Shown here piece after piece: positions 1 to 25,400 of a stretch of 64,000 nucleotides of DNA. The stretch comes from Nematostella vectensis. Lineage: Eukaryota; Cnidaria; Anthozoa; Actiniaria; Edwardsiidae. The stretch spans positions 13,120,856 through 13,184,855 of the forward strand of contig NC_064040.1 of the NCBI RefSeq assembly GCF_932526225.1. Direction: 5' to 3'. The notes beneath the pieces are model-generated. The model searched no databases, was not told the origin of the DNA, and was given only the letters and a program-made list of their open reading frames with translations. Each line of letters begins with the position of its first letter. The stretch's first letter is position 1. The position numbers were made by a program, and so were the translations under genes.

Positions 1-14
1 CTCCTGTTTTTCAG

Positions 15-2879
15 AATATTTTTGAGCAGATCTGGGCCGCTGAGGATTATGAGATCTTCAAAAGGATAATGATACAGAAAAATATTGAGATTCAGCTTCA
101 AGCACTGAGACTTCTAGAACACCAAGGTAAAATCGCAAAGGGAGAGGTTCCTAATGTAGCCCCGCCTCCCTCAGCCCCAGCGGCTATGGATGAAGATGCA
201 ATAATGAATGAGGTTCTAAGGAGGTCCAAAGAAGAGTATGAAGCTCAAGTAAAAGGGAAGCTGTCAGATAGTGCGCTTGGCCAAGCAGTTGAAGAATCAA
301 AAAAGGGAAATGAGAGGTATTACATAGTGGCTGAATTCTATATTTTGTGTCTCAGTATTCATTAGCCTGAGTATCAGGCAATTTTATTTTTCAAAAGTCT
401 GGTTTCTCGCCAGCACGATAGAAACATAGGAGGGCCTGATACTCAGGTTAAGTATTCATAGTTATTTTGTGTCTCAGTATTCATAGTAAAAATGCTGCCA
501 GATGTACCTGACTCCAATTCCAACATGACTTGCCAAATTTTCATTTTTACATAAGATTTCTTCAGGGCACGCTAAAGAAGTTAAAGCGAGATAAAGTCGG
601 CCCAGCCTACTTTCCTTACCTTTCTTACCATATGTCGAGTATTTCTTACCTATGTCGAGTACCTAGAGAACTGTATTACAGTTATATCACAATAGTAGAC
701 CATACAATTGTACAGTTTCAAGGATTCCTTTGCTGTTCCCCACACAGGGGTCTGGCCTCTCTGTGCATTCTGTTGCTCCTTTAATGTTCCTACCCTAATA
801 AATTTAAAGCGCTGGAAGCCTTGTCCCTTATGCTGGAATAGTGTTTGTCCATCTCCTAATTTCTTTTTTGTTTGTACTCCACTAATTGCTCGTTTTCCCT
901 TTAATAATTTTGATTGCAGCAAGTCGCTCACCGTTGCACTTGAGGAAGCAGAAAATGCTTTGGAAGTCAGGTTGAATGCATGCAATATAATTTATTAAAG
1001 CATGCTTCTACTTTATAACCCACCCTAATTCAAATGAGCTCATTTTCACTCAGAGAATATGAACAAAACATTTAGACCTTCCCACTATCTGTCCCAAAGG
1101 AGAACTTGTGTTCTCAAGCTTGTGCCCTGATCAGGGGTGAAGGGCATTCTTTGCATGCATACCCCCCCCCCCCCCCCTTCTACAAGCACACATCTTCCTG
1201 TAGTGAACATAAAAGGGAAACACAACCATTTTGCTAGCAATTAATCCCTTGTTATTTAGCTTATAAAATGATCTCTCTCCACCCTTAAGTACTTCATTAC
1301 TTTTGTTCAAAGGTTACTTGCCATAGCTAAACGTGAGCAAGAAGAGATGGAACGAGCAGTGAAGGAGTCTATCAGAGTCGAGAAAGAGAAACGTAAAGCT
1401 GAGAAAGCAGCTGAAGCCGCAGCTGTTGGCAGCAGTCCTGCAGCTAAGACTCCATCATCAGCCTCTTCTCCCTCCAGTGCCACTGCTGCAACAACTGCAG
1501 GCAAGCCAGTAGCTGCAGCAGCAAAGGACCTTCCTGAAGTACGTAAGCCGGCTACCGCAAGCTCCCCAGCTCCATCCCAGCCAGCTGCTGCTACCCCCTC
1601 TGATGCAGCTGCTAGCTGGTTGAGCAGTGCTAAGGCAGAAGCTGCTTCAGAGTCAACAGGATCATCTGGTAGCCAGGTACTACACTGGGTTTAAAGAATG
1701 TCGATCAACCACTCCTTTATTATTGTTTATCATTGAAAATTCACCAGTTTATTCCAAAGAAAACTTTTAAAAAACCTACGAATGAAGTCTGATATGTTAT
1801 TGACCATATTTGATTGAGAATTTCTTGGTTACTTGCTTGAATTAGCCGATTTTCATTTTATTTTTCGATTTTGCTATTTTGATATTTTTTTCTTTTCATT
1901 AAAATTGTCTTTTGACTACCTTTTTCTTTTTTTATTTTTGCGCGTCTTTCGCGAAAATTTTCTCAAGCGGAGATATATTGTGTATGCATAGGATTTAATT
2001 TCGCGAATACGAGGTTCAAGTGACTAAAACAGTATCAATATATTGAAACAAAACCAAAAAGCTGTCCCTTAGAGTTTGCTGAATTGCCATTGAAGTCCCT
2101 CTTACAGTGATGGGGAATTTCGCGCATTTTTCAAAATTAATGTACACGCAAAAATTAATCAGAATAAGGTACCCGATATCCCAAGAGAACTAAAAACTGG
2201 CGTGGAACTAGAGAATGCATGCTACTAAAGTGTGACAGGATTTGTACCCGGGGAGGGGTTCTTTATGGTAAAAGTGATAGGGATGATCTTCGGGAAACGA
2301 AAAATTCCCCTAAAAAGTACCTGCACGACCAATAATTTCTATCCTAAAAATTACCATTTCTAAGAGAAAAGCCTATTTTTCGGATTCCCCCTAAAAAATA
2401 TCTGAGGCCCGATTTGACCCAAAAAATACGACAAGCATCCCTATCAGATCAGGTCAACATCGGAAGAACCCCCCCCCCCCCCCCCCTACCCCCGGGGGAA
2501 TTTGTGCTTCTCCCACCCCTCACTCTCCGCCTGTTTCCACCCTGAAGTGCTTTTAGCCTCTTGCATTCGATCCTTATGTGGTTTCGTTTAGGGTGCCAAA
2601 ATGTCGGATGAAGAACTAAAGCGTAGAACAGAGTATCTCAAGCAACAAAGAGACAAGCTACTTGCTCTCAAGCAACAAGAACGAAACAAGCATCTCGCCG
2701 TATATACCGAGCAAGACGCGAAGGGCCGAGCGCGCCCGACGTCTGCCCGAGCGGCACGTCGTGTGACCGACGGTGAGCGACCGGAATCGACTTCTTCCGA
2801 CAGCTCCGATCAAGAGAAGAAGCTGGCCATGCGCCGTGCTCTAGCCGATGTACTGAAGCGCGAGGTCATCGAGAAGTAA
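15..2879 (+). CDS. CFAP36: CFAP36 (CCDC104), C-terminal 334 residues, 5' end outside window
   Basis: Cilia- and flagella-associated protein 36, a ciliary protein with an N-terminal BART-like domain that binds ARL3-type GTPases. Four exons are visible: 15-316, 920-970, 1313-1676 and 2592-2879. All introns are GT-AG and phase is kept throughout. The first exon follows a pyrimidine-rich acceptor and gives AAEDYEIFKR then MIQKNIEIQLQALRLL, closely matching human AAEDFTIFKA/MMVQKNIEMQLQA. The next conserved block is EVLRRSKEEYE. The last exon gives ELKRRTEYLKQQRDKLLALK and ends LADVLKREVIEK, matching human ELRQREHYLKQKRDKLMSM and AEKLKEEVINK. The third exon is Ala/Ser/Pro-rich and low complexity (about residues 140-230 of this piece). 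The BART domain itself lies upstream of the window. Coiled-coil character is strong in exons 3 and 4. The gene converges on PPP4R3. Confidence 0.93.
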
Positions 2880-3744
2880 ATGGTGCACAGGAAATAATAG
2901 GAAATTTTATTCGAATTGTAATGTAAATTCCAACAAAGAATTGTGAGGCACTCTAAGTTTTTAACTTAAAAGTCAATCTGTGGTTTTGACTCAAAAGTCA
3001 GTCTGTGGTTTCAGCTAAGAAAAAAAAAATGCAGTAGATTTTTTCATGGGTCAACTTACGACTTACCCTGGGTACCCGAGGCTCCGCGGCGACAACGATT
3101 GCTCAAAACGTTTAATTCGCGAAGCTAGTTGCCTCTGGAACCCAGGGTACTTACAACAAATGTTCTAACCGTAAAAAGCCCTCTCACAAAAATCAGAATA
3201 AAACGAAAATATTTTTTTTTGTCATTACTCACCAGAAGTTCTTGCCGAATTTTCGTATGATTTAGTGCATGCAAATTGGCTCCGATCAATTGAATTTTGT
3301 GTTGTTGGCCACGACTCTTCACACTTGTAGATTTAACCAAATTAAAGGCTGAGAAAATAGAGACGGGTCCAGGATCACCTAGATGCGTCGCGTTAGTACT
3401 CGCAGTATTCCACAATTCTCTCCACTAGATAGAATCTAATATTATTTTGACATTTGATGAATGTATTTATTGCTGATGGAGTAATAAATAGACGAAAATT
3501 TGTCTCGTAGATACATTACGTTGTCATCTACACAATAGATATTTGTGTGGGATATATATTTTTCTTGTGTTTTTTTTTTTTCTCTCCTGTGCAGCCGTTG
3601 TTGTTGTCCGTCTCAAATCTTTGTTGAGCACTCTAACGAAGGCTAAGCAGAAAAATGGTATTTTTCAAGTTCTGTTAATGTGGGTAGAGTTTTGCTTCCC
3701 GCATCCCCCTCGTATTTTCACTACTCGCATTATTTTTCATGCCG
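2880..3744. other. Intergenic: CFAP36 3' UTR and flank
   Basis: AT-rich sequence downstream of the CFAP36 stop. Two short direct copies of a motif like CAATCTGTGGTTT lie at 2970-3010. An AATAAA hexamer at about 3483 could be a poly(A) signal for CFAP36, but it is 600 bases from the stop and this is weak. No convincing exon is seen. Confidence 0.5.
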
Positions 3745-4375
3745 TGGACTACCCGTAGTAAGGCACTATGGTAGTGCGGTGGGGTGTTGATCACCAGTAT
3801 TATTTTTGATGCGGTGGATCGTATCCTTTTTTATGCTGTGGATTGCCCGTATTATTGTTAGTGCGGTGCATTGGCTTTTTATTTCAAGTGCGGTAAATTA
3901 CCCGTATTATTCTAATATTGCCTGTATTATTTTAAGTGCGGTGAATTGCTCGTATTATTATAAGTGCGGTGGATCGCCCATTTCTTTCTAGTGCTGTGGA
4001 TTGCCCGTATTATTTCAAGTGCGGTAAATTTTCGTATTATTCTAAGTTCTGTGGATCACCCGTTTCTTTCTAAGTGCTGTGGATTGCCCGTATTATTTCT
4101 AGTGCGGTAAATTGCCCGTATTATTCTATAAGTGCGGTGGATCGCTCGTTTCTTTCTAAGTGCGGTGGATTGCCCGTATTATTTCAAGGGCGGTAAATTG
4201 CCCGTATTATTCTAAGTGCGGTAGATCGCCCGTTTCTTTCTAGTGCTGAGGATTACCAGTATTTTATAACTACGGTTAATTGCCCGTGTTATTATAAGTG
4301 CGGTGGATTGCCCGCATCATTTAAGTGCGGTAACTTGCCCGTATTATTCTATAAGTGCGGTGGATCGCTCGCATT
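3745..4375. repeat. Decayed minisatellite, about 33-bp units
   Basis: About 18 degenerate copies of a unit built from AGTGCGGTGGAT, TGCCCGTATTATT and TCTA/TTTCAAG. Alternating subtypes (CGCCCGTTTCTTTC versus TGCCCGTATTATT) suggest amplification as pairs. Copies have diverged by substitution and small indels, so the array is old. It lies between the convergent 3' ends of CFAP36 and PPP4R3. Confidence 0.8.
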
Positions 4376-4964
4376 TTAACGATGACGTAAATGATAATTG
4401 ACGATGTCTAAGAGGTTTGCGATTTGATTTTTAATCTTGCTGATATCGTTGCAGACCTTCTGCTGCATATATTACAATGTTCTCCATACAAATAAAAGCA
4501 TATGAGGGTTTCACTAAAACTTCCACTTAGATTGGGGAATAGATCTCTAAGGATGTCGTACAAAAATGCCATGGGATAAAAATAAATTAGGTATAACTGC
4601 GAAAGAAAATGGGTGAAACGATGTGTCAAGGTCGCGTCTTTATGATGCATGTACAGCGATACTAAACAGTGTCTTAAGCTCCCCCTTTATAAATATCCAC
4701 TTGGTCAAACACGTTATAATCATCTGGCGACCATTTTCTCCGTTGTGATTCGGCGCAATGCGACGTTACGGTGCCTTGACCGAGGCCCCTTTCTCGATGG
4801 TTGACCAGATTTTTATCTGTCCATACAGGCTTTGCCTGCCCGTGCACCCCCCTTGGAACACTGCTCGGCAGTAATGCCACTAGGGAAGTGTAGGGATTTC
4901 CAGAAGGGGTCCAGCTCGGTGGCGGGCAACACACAAGAGCTCATATCCGCAGACCTGCGCACTG

Positions 4965-19764
<14,800 letters not shown>

Positions 19765-20214
19765 GATCTTTAATAAGATGTAGAGTGGAAAAACTTGGGG
19801 ACTTTGCCTCGTTGGACATGAGAAAAAGCCGTCAAACGTTGTTATATTTGTAATAGTCCGCCATATTGAATACGCTGCCTTCTGTACAGTGCCATTCAAA
19901 ACATTAGGGGGCGCCCTTTGAATATTCCAGGGGCTACCCTTCACAAAAGCGCGAGTTTCAATTTTGTTATACAGTGGGAGGGGAGGGAAGGACTGCAGAT
20001 AAGCGAAAAGGCGTCGAAAGAACGTCGTGTAACGAAATGATTTTATTGTGAATAATTTTTCCTGTAGGAAAACCTCGACCTCCCCCGCGAATTCATAGGT
20101 GATGGCTCAAACCTCTGGCTATCTCGGACCGTCAATTTCCGAAGTGGGAGTGATTTCCTTTACCCTTCAAATTTTCCTCTAAATATTTTTACCGCGTTAA
20201 TTCCCCCTCAGTAC
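19765..20214. other. PPP4R3 5' flank
   Basis: Upstream (minus-strand sense) of the PPP4R3 start codon at 19764-19762. It must contain the promoter, but no core element is clearly recognisable. An open frame upstream of the ATG has no homology that I can identify. Confidence 0.4.
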
Positions 20215-20389
20215 CAGGGGCGTAGCCAGGGGGGTGGCCAAGGGGGCCCGGGCCACCCCTTCTAGCAGCCAAAAATAAAGTGAATGTATATGAGACATTA
20301 TCTAAAACACAGGAGAAAATGCCTTGAAAGGGCCTTATGACCCCCCCCCCCCCCCCCCCCTCCTGTTAAAAATCCTGGCTACGCCGCTG
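20215..20389. mobile_element. Small nonautonomous TIR element, family A (CAGGGGCGTAGCCAGG)
   Basis: Begins CAGGGGCGTAGCCAGG and ends CCTGGCTACGCCGCTG, an imperfect terminal inverted repeat. Flanks are AGTAC (20210-20214) and AGTAT (20390-20394), a probable 5-bp target duplication with one change. The interior (CTAGCAGCCAAAAATA, GAGACATTATCTAAAACACAG, TCCTGTTAAAAATCCTGG) recurs at 30270-30460, 47848-47997 and 61506-61660. TIRs beginning CAG resemble hAT elements; family assignment is inference. Confidence 0.85.
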
Positions 20390-22467
20390 AGTATTGGTAT
20401 CTCTAAGAGTCTGAAGAAGATATTGGGTGCTCTTAATGGAGTAATGACTTCTCTCAGGTGGCTCAAAAGTGGGGGGAAACAATCCCACCACATCCCGATA
20501 CAGGCGCGTACCCAGGATGGCTGAGGGGGGCGTGCGCGGTCATAGGTTTCACTGTCACGAGTGAGTTTTCACAGATCAGGCTATTTTTCAGGCAAGATTA
20601 GAGCGCGCCAAGCCGTCAAGACAGCGCGAAAAGGTTGACCAGGCGTGAGATATAAACACTTAAAAAAATTAAATTAAAATAAAAAATAGATACATATATA
20701 AATTTAAGAAAATACCCTTAGGAGAAAATATAATCCTTTGCGAGACATTAATAGAAAGAAAATCAGTATTGAGGATGAAGATAAAAAAAAGTTTGTTTCA
20801 AATTATGCTGTACTCTATTTTGATCCTAACTCCGATTCAACTTTTTGCTTTTGAGGCTCATTTCTTTATGAAATCATTTTCAAGTTGAGCTATTCCTTCT
20901 ATACATAGAAAACCCTATTTGCCGGTATGTTTTTCTGTGGAAGAGAGCCGTCTACTACGATCGTGATTATGATGTGATATTTTTAATTATCTCAACGAAT
21001 GTATGTTCCTGAAGATGATTTAGACCCTGTCCAAACGTACCCAGTTGCTATGGATGTTACTAAAACGAGAACGGGGAACAGGGAACGAGTGATCAGCGGC
21101 TATCGACAAATCCAAGATATCGTCCTTCTGTGCTGTCAAAAAAGCAACACCAAAACGTTTTCTTTCTATCCCGGGAAAGCATTTATACATGATAACAAAA
21201 TATAATGAAATATAATATAATATGAAATAAAAAAGATGTCGGTTCTGATAATTCTAACAGCCCACATTCCGGCACAAGACAATACGAAAGCAGACTCGAA
21301 ACACTTGAAAACAAAAACGCAATAAATAAGTCAATAGAAACAATACAAAAACGCTGCGTTACAAATCCTTAATAATCTGATAATTTTCTGTTGGTCAATG
21401 CATTAAACCATTTATTTGATAAAAAAGTGCAAAATAAAAAAAAATATTAGAAAAATGTATGTACTTATACTTACTTCAAGAAGGCAAAAATATATTAACA
21501 GAAATGGGTCAAGCATGTACTAAACAGAGCATACTTTCAAGTGTGTGGCTTACTGTTTAGGAATGAACCAGGTATAAATCCCTGTTTCCCGCTCCCTGTT
21601 TTAGTAACATCCCAGTTGCTATTGAAAACGGAGGGTTTTTTTTACGTTTACGCCTCTCGTTATCGGGTACCGAAAACCTCTGTTTTCAAAATCTCCGGAT
21701 TAGACGAAGCTTATCCGTGTGTCTAAAATAACGTAAACCGCCGTGACACTTATATTATTCAGATGATTGCCCCTGCTTATGATACTCTGTATTTCTTTGA
21801 TTCAGTTGGTGCGATCTCCTCCAGGAGAATAAGAATTTTACAAAGGAAATATGCTCCCTCAAAAGTCCCCTCCCCCCAAGAAAGTTCTATTTTCAAGCTA
21901 CTGCTTAGTAATGGGGATAAGCCCACCCTTTGGCTACTCCTATTCTGAAAAAAGAGAGAAATAAAGCAGTTGAACAAGAAGATCAGCCGCGCAAAACAAA
22001 ACAAAAAAAATGAATAAAAAAGAGGATGCAGGCCAGGGGGAAAGGAGAGGGAAATAATTTTTTCTCCCTTCTTTCTTCTTCCCTGGAGCGCCTTTTTTGC
22101 GATAATAGCACCGTGTACTGCCTGCAATCAGGCTAAGGACTAAGTACGCAGCTGCTTTGTCTCCTATTATCTTTGTTCTACAAAGGAGTTATTTTGTCTC
22201 TATTCTTCTCGTTCTTTGTGTCGAAGTGCGGATATTGTTTATTTGCCCAATCAAATTGCAGCTTGTAAGAGCTGCGTACTCACCCGGGCTAAGTAAATAA
22301 CCCCAAAAACCTCACTATGCCGAAAAACCTTTTTATTCAACCTATATAGCTCAGTATATTACAATGTTTCATCTAAAAGCCATTGAATAAATTTATGTAC
22401 ATGTGTGTTATATATAAAGAGAATATATGATTCACTCAGTGACAAATTATTTCATCACACTTTCGCT
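20390..22467. other. Intergenic with TE debris between PPP4R3 and the bZIP gene
   Basis: At 20504 a fragment CAGGCGCGTACCCAGGAT resembles the terminus of the element at 45952. About 35-base inverted arms (GGATGTTACTAAAAC... and its complement) lie at 21047-21083 and 21579-21614, perhaps a decayed TIR element. No convincing exon is seen. An A/T-rich stretch covers 20640-20780. Confidence 0.5.
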
Positions 22468-25400
22468 TCAGCAAGGCCCAGGTTCTTCGACAAGACCTGA
22501 CGCCCTATCTTCTTGCGTTACAGCATCACGTGAGCGCATCACGCAATCGTGCGATCGGAGCACACTCATCAGTTCGGTCAGCTCTGTCCTCATATTTGCT
22601 ATATCTGTCTCCAGGGCTTTGTTTGAATCATCGATCTCTTGTGCTGTCTTTAAAAAAAGGAGAGAAATGTCCACAAAAAAGGAAATACCTCGTTGTGTCT
22701 ACAGCATCGAGTAAGTAGCGAAAATCGGACAAGATGGAGTCAGTGGTATGATAGATGGTTGACTAAAAGATTCAGGCGCGTGTCCAGAGGGGGGTTAGTA
22801 GTTAAGATGTTAATTTTATGTTTTAATTTAACGCGGTTATTTTTATGTGTATCTGGATAAAGTTTCTAGGTTGATCCAGTGACCTATCACCAGAGCCGAT
22901 TTGATCCGCGGTCTCTGAATTAAAATGTGGACTTTAAAAGCACACTAGCATACACACATTGGCACCAGTCGGGCCAAGACGGGACGCTAGCACAGTCTAT
23001 TACCAGTGCAGTTTGGCAACCATGGACAGCTGTTTCGTTCTTGTTAGGACTCGTCAGCATGGCATAGCCGGTTTGCCTCAGTTAAAATTCATCGGCAAAA
23101 AAAACTGCAGGGCGACTTCGACTCGAACGAAGTGCTTTAAACCACAGCTTAGATCCATGTGGGATCTAGAGCTGCGACCGGGCTAGCGTGATGCCAATTG
23201 TGCGGATCACGCATGCGACCTTTGCTAGTCTAAAACTCCGTCGGATAGCCAAACTATCCTTGCGAGTATGTATACATAAATGTGCACTTTAAAAGCACAC
23301 TAGCATACACACATTGGCACCAGTCGGGCCAAGACGGGACGCTAGCACAGTCTATTACCCGTGCAGTTCGGCAACCATGGACAGCTGTTTCGTCCTTGTT
23401 AGGACTCGTCAGCATGGCATAGCCGGTTTGCCTCAGTTAAACTTCATCGGCAAAAAAACTGCAGGGCGACTTCAACTCGAACGAAGTGCTTTAAACCACA
23501 GCTTAGATCCATGTGGGATCTAGATCATGGTTGCCGAACTGCACGGGTAATAGATTGTGCTAGCGTCCCGTCTTGGCCCGACTGGTGCCAATGTGTGTAT
23601 GCTAGTGTGCATGTAAAGTCCACATTTATGTATACATACTCGCAAGGATAGTTTGGCTATCCGACGGAGTTTTAGACTAGCAAAGGTCGCATGCGTGATC
23701 CGCACAATTGGCATCACGCTAGCCCGGTCGCAGCTCTAGATCCCACATGGATCTGAGCTGTGGTTTAAAGCACTTCGTTCGAGTTGAAGTCGCCCTGCAG
23801 TTTTTTTGCCGATGAAGTTTAACTGAGGCAAACCGGCTATGCCATGCTGACGAATCCTAATAAGGACGAAACAGCTGTCCATGGTTGCCGAACTGCATGG
23901 GTAATAGACTGTGCTAGCGTCCCGTCTTGGCCCGACTGGTGCCAATGTGTGTATGCTAGTGTGCTTCTAAGGTCCACATTTATGTATACATACTCCCAAG
24001 GATAGTTTGGCTATCCGACGGAGTTTTAGACTAGCAAAGGTCGCATGCGTGATCCGCACAATTGGCATCACGCTAGCCCGGTCGCAGCTCTAGATCCCAC
24101 ATGGATCTAAGCTGTGGTTTAAAACACTTCGTTCGAGTCGAAGTCGCCCTGCAGTTTTTTTTGCCGATGAAGTTTAACTGAGGCAAATCGGCTATGCCAT
24201 GCTGAAGAGTCCTAATAAGGACGAAACAGATGTCCATGGTTGCCGAACTGTGCTAGCGTCCCGTCTTGGCCCGACTGGTGCCAATGTGTGTATGCTAGTG
24301 TGCTTCTAAAGTCCACATTTCTGAATTAAAGCTGCATTGTCACCAGTTTACTTCCGGAGGTCCGACGGAAACCTCAACCGTTAAAAGACAAAAGATCCAT
24401 TAAAATCCGAGATATTTAACAGGCCATCCGCTCTAAATTATCGATCACATCCTCAAAGAAACTTCCAATAGACACACTGCTTTTAATATTTTGAAATATT
24501 TTTCGCGTTTTCCGTTAAAAATCATCGAAGATTGTTGCGTAATCGACCGGAAGTAAACTGGTGACCATGCGGCTTTAATACTCTGGACCCCACACTGCCT
24601 TTTTCTCTAGACACGCCCCAGAAGTTTTAGCCATCTATTCGACTTTCGTCGATATGCCCTAGGGTTGACAAAGCCACTGTAATTTTATTTTTTATTAAAG
24701 CAAGCCAACTTACGACACTTGAGAAACATATATTAAATCAACTTCAGCCATCATTGGCGTTTTCTTATAATTTTCGGTAATCCCTATTTATCTCTGTTAG
24801 CCTTACCCTTTCCAACATTTCGATCTTATCTCTCTTTCTTTTGCGGCATCTGTTCGCTGCCTGCTTGTTCCTCTCGCGACGAAGTCGGCGTTTCTCCTCC
24901 TCTTCTGGGGTAAGCTTTAAAAAAGGAATCGAATTTTACACAGAATTGAGATATCCTTATATAACTGACTGTTGTACAGAAACTGCAACTGAAAGAAACG
25001 GCAACTCGGTCAAAAATGTCAAATGCTGAACTCTCCCTCCCCCCCCCTGTCAAAATAAAGTAAAGGGAAGGGGAAATGGGAATGCGGGTGCCTCAACAGA
25101 TTTTGTATTTTTTTTCATTGTATGGATAAACAGGAATTTTAAGGGTATTAACGCTATCAATGAGCCAAAAGGATGACCATTATTGCGTTTTTTTAGAGTT
25201 CTTCCAGTTTCTTACTTTGTACAAGAAGTACAAAAGTACGACAAATTTGTTAGAAAGAATCTTGATGTTCCGGTCGAACGCAGGTTTATATAACTTTTAT
25301 TTCAATTTTTGACTTCCGCTTTTGTTTCGCATAACTAAACCATGATCTTATCATCATCATCATCAAACTCCCGAAAACTCCCGAAAATTAAGAAAGTTGA

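Larger units (their letters stand above)
22923..24320. mobile_element. Inverted-dimer element with hammerhead ribozymes (retrozyme/Penelope-LTR-like)
   Basis: A 1.4 kb element made of two head-to-head arms. The left arm reads on the minus strand (23525 to 22923) and the right arm on the plus strand (23526 to 24320). Each arm holds about 1.7 to 2.2 copies of a 355/356-base unit (ribozyme CTGA cores at 23846 and 24202; minus-strand cores 355 bases apart). The outer ends are perfect 13-base inverted repeats, AAATGTGGACTTT and AAAGTCCACATTT. Flanks are the direct repeat CTGAATTA at 22915-22922 and 24321-24328, an apparent 8-bp target duplication. No ORF of its own is supported, so it is nonautonomous. 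Tandem units with type I hammerheads are known from metazoan retrozymes and Penelope-like LTRs; assignment to either is inference. Confidence 0.88.

Noticed and set aside
3125-3415. Minus-strand frame ending at a GTGAGT donor-like site
   Set aside because: No ATG, no partner exon and no recognisable homology; lies between two convergent 3' ends.
4674-4934. Minus-strand frame just beyond the PPP4R3 stop
   Set aside because: Falls in the expected PPP4R3 3' UTR; no homology.
21541-22127. Plus and minus frames of 60-116 codons
   Set aside because: No homology, no splice context; region consists of TE-like debris.
22959-23945. Repeated frame APVGPRRDASTVYY on both strands
   Set aside because: Shadow of the hammerhead-ribozyme repeat units; breaks between copies.
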